Below are positions 1 to 11,321 of a stretch of 64,000 nucleotides of DNA, piece after piece. The first letter of the stretch is position 1, and each line of letters starts with the position of its first letter. Below the pieces are notes generated by a model. That model saw nothing but the letters and a program-made list of their open reading frames with translations, searched no databases and was not told where the DNA came from. Source of the stretch: Mycothermus thermophilus (Eukaryota; Ascomycota; Sordariomycetes; Sordariales; Chaetomiaceae); the NCBI GenBank assembly GCA_011316235.1, contig QQBE01000006.1:1406021-1470020 (forward strand), written 5' to 3'. Position numbers and translations under genes: made by a program.

Positions 1-1383
1 TCGGATCTCAAAATCCTTCTTAGTTCATCCAATCCGCCCTTCTAGACTATTCGGGCGCCGTGCAGCCCGCCGGGGCACATTACACGACGGCAGATGCAGG
101 TTCGCTGTCAAGGCGTAGCGGGCGGGCGCGGGGCGTCATCCGTGAGTGGGTTCTCGGCGGCAGCCGTGGGTTGGCTCGGAGGTTGGTGTGTCTCGGAACG
201 GAACCTAGGGATGAGGCCCGGATCGGGATGCGGGGGTGGCTGGTGAGGATTGAATGAAAGAAGGGAAGACGGGGTAGGTGGCGGTTCTCTCTTTCGTTCA
301 GCATCTGATGGCCGTCGTCTTGTACAATCCGGAGATGTATGTACGAGATAAGCAGCTACGGGAGGGTTGGGACACGACATGGACTTACACGACACTGTAT
401 ATCGCATGAGCTACTCATCTAGTTCGAGAAAGCAAACAAGAAAGGGAGGCAATGGGTATGAGGAGGTGGCTGGCAAAGGACAAGCCTGTCGGCTATTGAG
501 CCACACGACGCCCGAGAGAGCAAGTTGCGTCATAGTCCGCCTCTCTGGGATGTACTACCGAGTATAGTAAACAGCCACGATTCCATTATACACGAGCATC
601 AGTCATCAACACGCCTTTCCCCCCTCCTCCGAGTCTTGAGTGGCCCGGAACAAGCCAAGGATGCAAGTTAGAAACACTACGATACCGCATCACTATTTCG
701 GCGATGAACCATCAAGGCAGGTCGACAGAGCACAAGCAATGACATGATAGGGCTATACAGCTTCACTTACACCTTGGGTTGCTTGAAACGTGCTCTCCCA
801 CATGACATAACTGCACAAGACGCTGCGCCATCCTCCGCAACCCCTCATTCCCCCACGTTTGGCTAATGCACGCTTGCTGCACGCCTTCCGCCCAGCAGGG
901 CAGAACAGAGCAGGCAATTGGTGAAACCGCGGGGACAGGGCCAATGGGTGTGTTGTTTGGTTGGCTTAATTGATGATGGTGTGGCGATTGGTAGCCGTGA
1001 GCGATCATCACAGGCCTGTGGTTGTCTGTGTCTGGCGACCGAGTACCTATCTGAATGGATGGTGTCACAGAGTGACACCATCCATCAAGCCTAGTAGACC
1101 CAGCACACACGGTACATACATGCAGCACCATCATCGACATAAGTGCTCAGAGAGCGTGGGGTACTGCATCTCCTGACTGGCTAACCACTCCTCCAACATC
1201 TAGGCCTGAGTCACGCGTGCCATTACACCCTTGACCATCAAATTGTCAACAACACTCAAGGGAAGCACGTACATTAACCGGAAGCACGAAACAAGGCCCG
1301 CGGAGGCACGTTCCGGCACGCACTAGGTATGTACATCCAACAGGGAGGGCCAAGAGCCGGACCGCACTCCGCTGACGGTTAAT
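1..1383. other. Intergenic region, no gene seen
   Basis: No reading frame here has exon-like splice sites or family resemblance. The only structured element I see is a perfect inverted repeat at 1055-1085, listed separately. The right end lies just past the stop codon of the glyoxalase gene, so the last few hundred bases probably hold its 3' untranslated region. Confidence 0.6.
1055..1085. repeat. Perfect 14-bp inverted repeat with 3-nt loop
   Basis: The left arm (1055-1068) is the exact reverse complement of the right arm (1072-1085), separated by AGA. It could form a hairpin in RNA or be a dyad binding site. It lies about 300 bp beyond the 3' end of the glyoxalase gene, in otherwise featureless sequence. 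Confidence 0.9.
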
Positions 1384-2857
1384 CTAGAAATTGGGCTTGC
1401 CCGAGAAGCGCTCGTTCTGGACAATCTCGACCCAGTAGCCGTCCGGATCGAGCACAAATGCCACATTCTTCATGCGGCCGTCCGTAAGCCTCTTCTTCCA
1501 GTTGACATTGAGGGACTCGAGCCGGTCGCAGGCCGCTTGGAGATTGTCAACGCTGACACCTGTTGTTGAGGAAATTAATCCCGTTAGTTCAACGTGCCTC
1601 TCCAACCTGAGCAGCGGGGGCTAGAAACAAAACCCACAGATATGGCCGAAACCCTGCGGCTGGTCATTGCCGTTGTGATACTTGAAGTTCTCGTCCTTCT
1701 CAGTGCCATAGTTCCATGTAAGCTCAAGCAAGCCCTCGCGGTCGGCAGTGCTCAATCCCGCCGTTGCGTTCTCCCCCGTTGGGAGCCCCTTCTCGCCCGG
1801 ATAACCCAGAAAGTACAGGTTGAACCCGCCAGCCGGGCTCTCGTGCGTGCGGAAGAGCGACATGCCGAACACCTCCTGGTAGAACTTGAGACTCTTCTCT
1901 GCGTCCTTGACCCGGATCATGGTGTGGTTCTGTCCTAATCGTCAGCTCCCTTGCCTCGTTGGAGACGTTTCTAGTAGGGGATGGAAAGGGGAGGAGACAA
2001 GTAACCACCCACCATCCGATAAGTCGACGTATCCGTCGTTGTGACATTCTCCGTCTCCTCAAGCGGCTTCTGTCCAATAATCTCCACCCAATACCCATCC
2101 GGGTCCAGCACGAAGGCAATGTGTTTCATCTTCCCATCTGTCAACTTCTTCTGGAACTTGTATCCCGCGTCCTCCAACCGCTTGCACGCGGCTTGGATGT
2201 TGTCCACGCTGACGCACGTGTGGCCAAACCCGCGGTGGGGCTCGACATTGCCGTTGTTGACGCGGTAGTTTGGGTCGGACTCGGTGCCGTAGTTGTGCGT
2301 GAGCTCGATCAGTCCTTCACGGTCCCAGAGGTTGTTCCCCGCCGAGACGGCGCCGGGAGAGTCGAATCCGAGGAAGTAGAGGTCGAACTTGGCTTCAGGG
2401 AAGGACAGTTTGTGGAGGAGGGACATGCCGAGGAAGGAGTAGAATTTGACTGTTAGAAGTCACAGTAAGGGTGAGTAAGGGGCTAGAGCAATGGATACGC
2501 GGAAGCCAGAATGGCGAGGGATCAGCTAGACGTACTGGACTCCTGCGGGTCCTTGACCCGGATCCTGTGATGGTTGTTAGCATTGAGCTATTAAACAAGA
2601 TAAAACAGCGGACGTACATGGTGTGGTTGAGCTTGTAGTTCTTGGTATCTGTTGTCGACGCCATGGTTGCAAAGGCTCTCAGAGACGTAGCTGTCGACGG
2701 GGGTTGAAATCAATCGGCTGTTCTGTCTCGTGATATGAAGATAATCATCCCGTTTCTTACCTGGCTGAAAAGAATTCCCGGTTCTCGAGGCAGGGGTAAC
2801 GTGCAGAAACGGAGAGAATAATCTCAATCTTTGCGCTGCGCGGAGGGAGAAGCTCAT
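1384..2857 (-). CDS. glo1: Glyoxalase I (lactoylglutathione lyase), two-domain, six exons
   Basis: Glyoxalase I isomerises the methylglyoxal-glutathione hemithioacetal to S-lactoylglutathione. Exons on the minus strand: 2857-2761, 2690-2618, 2564-2536, 2449-2013, 1929-1638 and 1559-1384, all with GT-AG introns, giving 367 residues. Two tandem glyoxalase domains are visible. Each repeats NHTMIRVKD, a LT/W-NYGTE segment, GFGH-C-SVDN and DPDGYWVEI, so the expected His/Glu metal ligands appear present in both halves, as in yeast Glo1. The first ATG (2857) adds 41 residues rich in Arg, Leu, Ser and Ala, with a mitochondrial presequence look. An internal ATG at 2664 would give 326 residues, the usual cytosolic length. 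Identity is secure; the upstream start is an inference from frame-preserving splicing. Confidence 0.93.
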
Positions 2858-3351
2858 GTGTGTCCAGACGCGGTCGTCCCAGAGAATGTTTGGCGGAGCG
2901 GAAGACAACGAGGAAGACAGGGGAGGACTGGGACTCGGGATGTTATCTGTTTCCGCCAAATCCGGGAAATCGGAGGAACTCTACGAATGAGACGGGATCG
3001 CAGCGGGGTAGGGTAGCTCGAAGCTCCAAGTTGGAGCTATCTCCTGACCCCACCTCGCGTCCGACTGACGTCAACGTATGAGCGGGCGTTGCTCCAGCAG
3101 AGCAATTTAGCGACAAAGACCCCAAACAACCCCTGAAAATAAACAATGGGGGAAACACGTCCAATTGACGAAGGGACAGAAACCGATAACTCAATGCTAT
3201 ACCAAAGGCTATGCAGCAGGCAAAGAATACAACTATGTATACATTCTAGAACCCAACGCGCAAATCTCCCCGCGATGCCCCATGCCGTTCCATGCGACAA
3301 CCATTACGATGATTAAGCCCCAAGCTCTACCACCTCCATCGCCCTATTCGT
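2858..3351. other. Intergenic region between two minus-strand genes
   Basis: This 494-bp gap holds the glyoxalase promoter and the 3' flank of the Mam3-like gene. No gene or repeat was recognised. Confidence 0.6.
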
Positions 3352-5998
3352 CTAGGACTTGCCACCCTTGCGCTTCTTGCGCTGGTTCTTCTTCTTCTTC
3401 TTGCTACCTCCAGCTTTGGAAGCACTTCCCGAGGCCGCCGTAGGAGACTGTGCCTCTTCCTCTGCGCCATCATTATCACCATCATCAGCAGTCTCCGGTG
3501 ATGTTACGGTCTCCTCACCCTCCTCAACCGCAGACAATGACTGCGTCGTAACTCCCTCTTCCGCTTTCTTCCCATCCTTATCCTCGCCCTTTCCATTGTC
3601 AAGGTGCTCCTTCGAGCTGGAGAACAACTTCCCCAACAAGTGTTTCGGCGTCTCCGGTGAGCTGGCCACTGCAGCATTATTATCCTCGTCATTTTCGTCA
3701 TTGGAACCCCCGCTGGTCTCGAGCACGACCTTGCGCACGCCACGCCTGGATTCGACGATGTTTTCAGTGATGCTACCGCTGCGAGCAGTAGTCCGTTTGG
3801 GGGGCACCAGTGTGTTGTCCGTCCGCGAGCTGTCGGCACTGGTGTGTCTTGAGCTTGAAGGACGGAGGTGGGGTGAAGCAGAGAGATGTGTGGCGGCTTG
3901 GGTGGCCTCGGCTTCGTGTTCGTCGGCAGGAGTTGGCGTTTGCGTGTTGCCGTCGGCAGGGGTTGGTGATTGCGTGCTATTGTCGTCGTCCTGTTTGGCG
4001 AGGCGGGCTGATGTCTGTGTCGACTTGTCGGCCTGGTCTTGCACGTCCAGGTGGAGAGTCGGGATGCCATTGGTCTGCGTGACGTGCTGTACTGTGATGA
4101 CAGATCCGCTGGTAGCACCGTAGGCTCGGGCCAATTGATGGATGTTGTCCTTGTTGCCCGAGATGCTGGGCCGGAGGAGGCTGGTGGTTTCATCTCCGTC
4201 CTCCGTCGGGTGGAGCTCGGTCTGCTGCCCAGCCAGAGAACCGGGGGTTGGCTGTGAGAGTTGTCTGACACCGGATTTGACTTTAACCGTAGTGGACTGT
4301 GTCTTGTTAGGGTTCGTTGCCGGATTGGACGGACCCAGATGCTTGAGGTGTTGCCGGATATCATCGAAATTGGCTCGGACAGGAACAGTCGTGGTGATAA
4401 ATTGACCGTCCAATCCGGCAGAGCTCCGCCGCATTATCAGCGTCGTTTTTGGGCTTTCGGAGAGTAGGGGAGACGCCTGAGGTAGCCTGCCAATGCCGGG
4501 ACCAGTGGCGTTTTCGCCATCTGGCTTGGGGATGACGGTGTTCAGCTTCTGAGACGGGTCTTCCGAGAGGCGCCGCTGGAGACGAAGCCTGGGCGCAGGC
4601 TGGATCCGGCGAATCGCTTTGTGGACATCAATGTACACATCCGATTCATCGATGATTTCCCTAAGTGATATCAGCATCAAAGGTTGTCAAAAAAGATCCG
4701 CCAACGTAAACTTACTCTCCGATGAGCTCTTCGATAACATCCTCCAGCGTCACAACGCCAAGAGCACCGTGATCTTCTCCAGGGTGTTCCGACACCAGGA
4801 CCATGTGGGACTTGCCCTCCTGAAACCAATTGACGATGTCCAGGCAGCTGGTTTCCGGGCGCGTCTCGGGAAGAGTGGCCAGTGGGAAGTCGCGTACTTG
4901 TTTGCAGTCCTCGGGATCATAGGTGATGAGGATCTTGACCAGGAGCATGCCAACAAAGTTGGTGGGGTTCCCCGCCTCGTGGATAGGAATGCGAGAGTAG
5001 CCAGCCGACAAAATCAAGTCCATGGTGGGCTCGTCCAGGACGGCGTCCTCTGACATGACAAAGACGTCTTCCATCGGCGTCATGACGCTTGAAACCGGTT
5101 TGTCCTTCAAATCTAGGACCGCACTAATGATGGTGACTTCATCCTGATTCAGACGCTGCGAAACGTCGCCGAGGTTGGAGTGGAGAGTCACGAGGGTCTT
5201 GAGTCCGCTCTTCTTGTAGACAGTGCCGTGGTCCTCGCCGAGGAGCCAGTCGAGGAGCTTCGCTGTCGGCCAAGATAGGGGCGCCGTAAGATACATGAGA
5301 GCTAAAACGGGTTTGGCCATGTATCCGCCGATCGAGAGGCCGTATCGGACGCAGATGGACTGGGGCAGGACTTCACCGAAGATGACTGCCCAGAGTGTCA
5401 GCAGGATGCGGACAAGACAAGACTACTCGAAGAACACACCAATCAAGAATGTTGCGCCGACCACGGCGGCCACTCCTCCACCAAGGCAGCGGTCCAGGAC
5501 CACGGGCAGGGATTCGTTGACGACAACATTGGACAGGAGCAAGGTGACCAAGACCCAATGCTTGCCCTTGTTGAGGAGGTCGTAGACTCGCTTTGCGTTC
5601 TTTTGTTGCGGTTCCGTAGGATCTCTGGCCACCACCTGGAGGTAGATGCCATCCTGGCCCATCAAACTGCCTCGAGTCAGCCACGTTTATCGCGCCATCT
5701 CCCTCGTCTCCAAGTGCCCTTACGCGATGGTCAGACCAGCAAACGCTCCGCCAGATATTACGAGGAAGAAGGAAGCCAGATAAAGGCCCCAGAGATCGGC
5801 GCCTTCGGCCTCGGGAGCTTCGCCGCCACCGCCATGGCCTTGGGTACCCAGAGGGGCGGCATATGCAGTCGACAGTGTCACAGAGACGAGCCGGGCCAAG
5901 GCAACGGCCATGGATCGCGCGGCGGTGAAGCCATTGGCATTGGAATTCGATATCCTACGCCTGGATCGTAACACCGGCACCGTTGCCGCTATCGTCAT
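3352..5998 (-). CDS. DUF21/CBS-pair membrane protein, Mam3/CNNM type
   Basis: Four exons (5998-5724, 5666-5440, 5385-4716, 4660-3352) encode 826 residues. The order is an N-terminal hydrophobic signal-like segment (about residues 30-48), a DUF21 membrane domain (about 68-230, with the FAGLTIALMGQD and FGEVLPQS motifs that span introns 1 and 2), a CBS pair (about 250-400, with MTPMEDVFV, SRIPIHE and GVVTLEDVIEELIGEE), and a long Ser/Thr/Pro-rich tail ending in a Lys/Arg-rich stretch. Yeast Mam3 sits in the vacuolar membrane and affects manganese sensitivity; metal transport or regulation here is inference from the family. The gene is divergent from the 814-residue gene across 823 bp, suggesting a shared promoter region. 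Confidence 0.9.
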
Positions 5999-6821
5999 CG
6001 AAATTGCTGGACGAGTCGGGGATAATCGAGGGCAATGAAGTCTTTGTTGGCTGTGAACAAAGGCAGACTGATTCGAGGGACGGCGTCAGCAGAATCACTG
6101 CTCGACTCGCGTGAATAAATGGCTGGGCTCCGGCGGAAGTCCTATATGCCGGATCGGAAATCCTCAGTGATGTGGTCAGGCTAAGGATTGATGTCAGCGG
6201 TGGGTTCGGGGTTGTTTTCAACGTGTGAAATTGAAAGGTTGTGCAGGGACCTATGCAGGTCTCGAGGAGAGAGATGTCAGTGGAGAATCTTGCCGCTGGA
6301 GATGATGCGCCTAGACTACACATCAGGTAGGTAGGTCCCGCAGCTGCCGGTGGAGCCCGGATCCACTGAGGCCCGTCTTGGATGCAAGATGACGACGTTG
6401 GTTCCAAACAACTTCTCGCTGCTGCAACACCGATGATATGGAAAGTGACTCAAAATGAATTCCGTAGAGTTCAGAAATTTGTGCTGCTGCTCAATTGGGA
6501 ATCCTCAATGTCTCAGAATCCTTTTCTCAGACCCAAAATACTAGCTTCATTGCAAGAAGGAGTATCATGGCGCCAATCATCTATACTGTTTGGAATCGAA
6601 CTGTGCGACACTGTGCCGTATCGGACGACCAGGAAGATGCCCCACTCCTGAGCCAGCCTGCTGGGAACAGCAATCGCCCAGTCGACCGCGTCGTGCAGTC
6701 GCGCTTGGCACGCTACGAAGCACATCCACAGTCCCCTCACCTTGCTATAACGACGCTGTGATGCCCGGCATACTGTCGCCGTGACGCGGATTGTAGGCCA
6801 ATACGCTCCCGAGCCGTCCAA
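5999..6821. other. Divergent intergenic/promoter region
   Basis: This 823-bp interval separates the starts of the Mam3-like gene (minus) and the unknown 814-residue gene (plus). It should hold both promoters. I see no conserved gene in it. Confidence 0.55.
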
Positions 6822-7085
6822 ATGGTCACCACACGGAGTGCTTCCCGGGCTGCTCCAGGAGGGGACGAGGGCCCTCATCCTGGCGATGCCTCGGTTTCAA
6901 GGCAAACGCGGAGTCGCGAGCCACTCGCGGCGAGTTCGCAAGGACCTGCAACGAGAAGTTTCCGTTCCATGCCAGCACCTCGTCCCGCGTCCAACAAGCG
7001 AGGACGAGAATCTGCTACTTCAGCCACCGCAAGGAAGCCTAAGCGACCAAGGCGGTCGCTGGGACTCGAAAACAACAACAGCAAC

Positions 7086-7117
<32 letters not shown>

Positions 7118-9266
7118 TGGAGATGATGATGATAATGCGGATGTCGATGCGGCTCTGGCCGCGATGAGTCGCTCCAGAAAGCGAACAGTTGAAATAAACC
7201 TTACTTCACGAGCCACACGGCAAAACAACCAAGACTCCACACAAGCCCAGTTCGAGCCTCCCGTGGCGAAGCGGTTACGTGCCAGGCGCTTCAAGGGCAA
7301 GAACTCGATTGAGATATTCGGACGGATCGCGCCATCACCATCACGGGTCCGAGAACGGAGTCAGAGGAAGAAAGCATCTTCCAAGGCGGCGCGACAGGAG
7401 ATTTCCGACCAGGAGCCAGAGGAGGAGGAAGAGGGGGTCCAGGAACAAGGGGAAGAGGGACAGGAAGATGACCAAGAACAAGAGGAGGAAGTTGATGAGG
7501 AGGGTGGTGAGGAACATACAACGCACCGGGGTGAAGGACATTCTGAGCCTCGAGGCAGCCCCGAATTGCAAACATCACCTCCGCCAGCCTCACGGAGGGA
7601 TCCCTATGAGATTGAGTTCAGCGAGTCTGAGGAAGAGGACTCCAACCCGGCATTGACGAGGAGGCCGCAGCCTAGAAACAATACAACTTCGCCAGATCGT
7701 ACGAGAAGACCGACGGCACCCGAGAATCCGGCATCTCGAGGAACATCGACTAGGTGTTTCTTCTTCCCCCAAGACCACGAACAATCACGGCGGAGTCAGT
7801 CAAGGGCTGCTAACGGTAGCCCTCGGCGTGTGGCAGCACAAAGCTCCCAAACGAGACATAACCAGGAGGACAGTGACAGTGACGATTCGCATGCTAGTGG
7901 CTTGCTCGTCGAACCTGCCTGGGATGTCGAAGAGGAGGACGGACCTTTCCCTGGGATTCAGATACGCTCTTACAAAGAAGGAGAGCTCACCATTCATACC
8001 CATGGCGGCCATATCAATGGACTTTCCAATCTCGTCGGAAAGCCCGGCTGGACCGGCGCTGGCCAGCGATGGAGGTCTGAATTGGTTCGGCTTGCCAAGC
8101 CCCCCGTTCGGACGCAACTCGCAAGTCACCTCTTCACCGCCATAGGCAATTTGAAAGATTTTCTCGATGATATTCCGCGCGCGCTGGATCTCGTTCTCCA
8201 GGCTAATCACCTCACCGACAACCACCGCGATCTTCACAGAGCCATGGACGCGGTCTACAAGTCAGTGAGGAAAATCGGGCGCTGGGCAACCGTCCCGGAG
8301 GACGAAAGGACCCAAGCGGATGAACGTGATCAAGAGGAGAGGAAACGGTATCGAGTCAAGTTGGCCAAGGACATGACAGAGTACGGCATTCCCATGATGG
8401 TTGTTCTTTTGCAGTCCGCTTATTCCATGGGAGCGGAAGAGCCCGACTCGGAGACCAGGCATGCCGTCCCTGATGAAGCCGTCTTCACCTGGACTACGAT
8501 CCAATATCTGATGACCATTCTTGGCTGGCTTGGTATCTTGTACCGCATCATAAAACCGCTCCAGCAGCCTAATCAACAACAACAACAACACCACCAGCTT
8601 GCTGCTGATGAAGACGACCCGGAAGACCCTATCCAAAACCGGGAGAGGTTCGGCGTCGCTGTCCGAACACTGGCCCGACAAATCCGTGAAGCCGTCGATG
8701 AGTTCAACGAGCAAGCCGAGATCGAGCGCGACAGGCAAGAAAAAATCCGTCGCGACGCTGTCATCCGCGCACAGCGGAAGGCCGAGGAGGAAAGAGAGCG
8801 CGCTGAGAGGCAGGCGCAAGAATTGGCCTTCATAAGATCCTTGCAGGAGATCGCCAACAGACCGCCGCCGCTGGCAGCAAAGTTTTGGCAGGATCACGGG
8901 GGTTATCTAGCTTGTCTGCAGAACAGCCAGAAGCAGCCGGCCATGCGCGGTGCAGTCCCCCCGTCGAGCTCTAGGGTGTCCTCATCAGCGGCGTCGACAA
9001 ACTCAGCACGGCCGCAGGTCCGGGTTGCCTCAGGTGCCTCGCAAGCACCTCGAGCACCTCGACCGCGGTGGGAGGAGTTCCCGCCCTGGGACGAGACCGA
9101 GACGAGGTGGTTTTTGAGGGAGTTGTTGAGAGAGGACAGACAGTCGGGATATTTGCAGATGTTGTGTTATGCACTAAACAGGCCGATGGATGAGATCCTA
9201 GCAGAAAAGGAGAGGTTGAAGTCGTTCGGGCTCTATTCTTCGCCCGAGTCCTCTCCCAGGAGGTGA
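6822..9266 (+). CDS. Unrecognised 814-residue acidic, probably nuclear protein
   Basis: A single uninterrupted frame runs from ATG at 6822 to a stop at 9266, unusual in length for an intronless gene here. I do not recognise the family. Visible features are a basic, Ser/Arg/Pro-rich N-terminus with NLS-like KPKRPRR, an aspartate run at about residues 89-105, a Glu/Gln-rich acidic block at about 197-227, a more hydrophobic and probably folded region at about 380-590, a Gln/His run near 590, a charged predicted coiled coil at about 630-680 rich in Arg/Glu/Ala, and a conserved-looking Trp-rich C-terminal segment (about 747-800) with PPWDETETRWFLREL. Charge pattern suggests a chromatin or RNA-associated role, but that is a guess. 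Confidence 0.8.
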
Positions 9267-11321
9267 TGGTTGGACGGTGTTGATTCGATATCAAAACAGA
9301 GATACCCCTTATTGTGTGTTCAAATTCGTCTCTGTGGAGGGACGCGCATCATCAGCTCTCGAGAAACTGACTACGACCTTGCTATTTTTCCTGCTGTGTC
9401 GTCCTTCATGTATTTCCCCTTAGGAATTGTAGTGACGGTGTGGACATCAACCCCACACACTATGCGTCCAGCCATCGACTGGAGTCTTGAAGCATGGTTG
9501 CCACTTTCAACATGAAACGGGCATAACTTTTAACTTTTACGTCGAGTCAGGCCGTCCCGTTCCGTTGTCCCGGATCCCACATTAGTACCAATGGCATGGT
9601 CAAGTTGATCGTTGCATCCGGTTTGAAATAGGCGATCCTGTATTCTTCAAGTGGTGATTTGAGACAGCGGGTATTATGGGACTTTTGAGAGTTGCTGCCG
9701 GAAGACATAATTCAGACGGTTGAACCCCTTTTTTTCACCAGGACACGCAACAATTGCGGCCTCACCACGGCAACGACAAGATGCCAGCACAGGGCACCAA
9801 CACAAAGAAGACAGGGCCTAAAAAGGAGGAGGAAAAAGAAACATCCGAACCAACCTTTTAACACCCTGGAACATCGTGGCCAACTATCGAAAGCCGCTGG
9901 CAAATCCATCAAGGGGACAGCCCCATCGAAATCAGGTGGCCTTCTACGTCTGCAGAAAGCAACCGACACAACACAACAATGACAGATTACATGCCGGCTG
10001 AAGATGATGTTGGTCTTTGTCTCTGCGAGTACTTAATGAATGGATGCAAGATTGACGCCAGGTTGACATAGAGGGGGACCCGGAAGTGCGTCTGCACATG
10101 CACATGCGGCATGGGATCAACAAGGAGACTGGCGGGGGTGTTGGGCATCGATTCGTTCACTTCCCTTGTCGCCTCAAACACGACATGCCCAGGGACGACG
10201 GGAAGATCCTGGGTCCCTCATCATTGGGGCCCAGGGCATCCAGCACCCCTTTCGAGGACCAGTCCAGTCCCTGGAGTCCAATTGCCCCTCTCGATTCCCA
10301 AATCCCCAATGCCCCCTCGTCTCATGCCGTCTCCAATGTGAATCCTGATCCATCCCGTCGGCCCAACGCTCCCGCAGCGCCCAGTCATGCCTCATCTTTG
10401 ACGTCCACTCCACACCCATTGAGCGTCCACACTCAATTATCAGCGTCGTCTCGACTGTTCTCTCAAGTTTTTGACTGGTGAGAACCCTTGTCTGCCCCGC
10501 CACGCTAAGGCCATGGCCAAGCCCCCTTTCCGCTCTGGGAGCTTTCTCGGCTCCTCTTTTTTTTCATTTCCTCACCTCTCGCATCCCACCCTCCAGTTTC
10601 CTAACAGTCAAGTGAATGACACGACTGACCAACACGACGACAACAGCCTGGAAGCTCGTGGTCATTATTATACTGTAGTTGACCCTCGAGGTAAACTACG
10701 CAAGTTTTAACTGCTTGGTCACTGACACCATCACCGCATATTGTGTTTATTTTGTTGACATCCAAGTCAACTCTTGACATCGCAAGGTCCGGGGCCGGCC
10801 TGTGATCCCCGAGTTTATCTTTGGCGCCAGCCGGTCCAAGCTCCCTGCAGCGCATCGCAGTTGCAGGGTGTCGGTGTGAGGTGCAGCTTCGACACCGCGA
10901 CATTTCTGTGACTTGCAGGTTGGGCTCTTCTCTCAACGTCCGGGGTGCAGCCGCTAGAACGACAAACAAACCTCTCAGAGAAAAGGCCGTCAGAGAGAGT
11001 CAATTGGGAACAGGTAGGCTTTCTCCAAGCTCTCCCCCCTCATCTTGACTTCGCCTTCCCCATATCCACGTGCGGCCAGAGTCTGCTGGAGTGTGTTGGT
11101 GGCTCACAGCTCACACATTGCCAAAGCGGGCTAAGCTGGTCCCGAGCTTTCCCTTTTCTTGTCGCCCGCAATCAGACCGCTCTCCACCGACTGCCGGCCT
11201 CCACCCCTTGCTAACTCTCCGCGCCGGAAGAAATAAACAGCAGCACCACTGCTTGTCCAACTCCTTCCACTCAACTTCTGGATCCAGCACCTTGTCCGTC
11301 CGTCTGTCCGCATCGCCCGCC
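9267..11321. other. Intergenic region and likely long leader of the coiled-coil gene
   Basis: This 2.05-kb stretch has no convincing gene. A pyrimidine-rich tract lies at about 10550-10600 (a T-run followed by CT-rich sequence), of the kind often near strong fungal promoters or transcription starts. Many short ORFs precede the ATG at 11322, so upstream ORFs are possible if the leader is long. Confidence 0.5.

Noticed and set aside
3359..4123. A 254-codon plus-strand frame opposite the Mam3-like tail
   Set aside because: It is antisense to a Ser/Thr-rich disordered region that belongs to a spliced, recognised gene.
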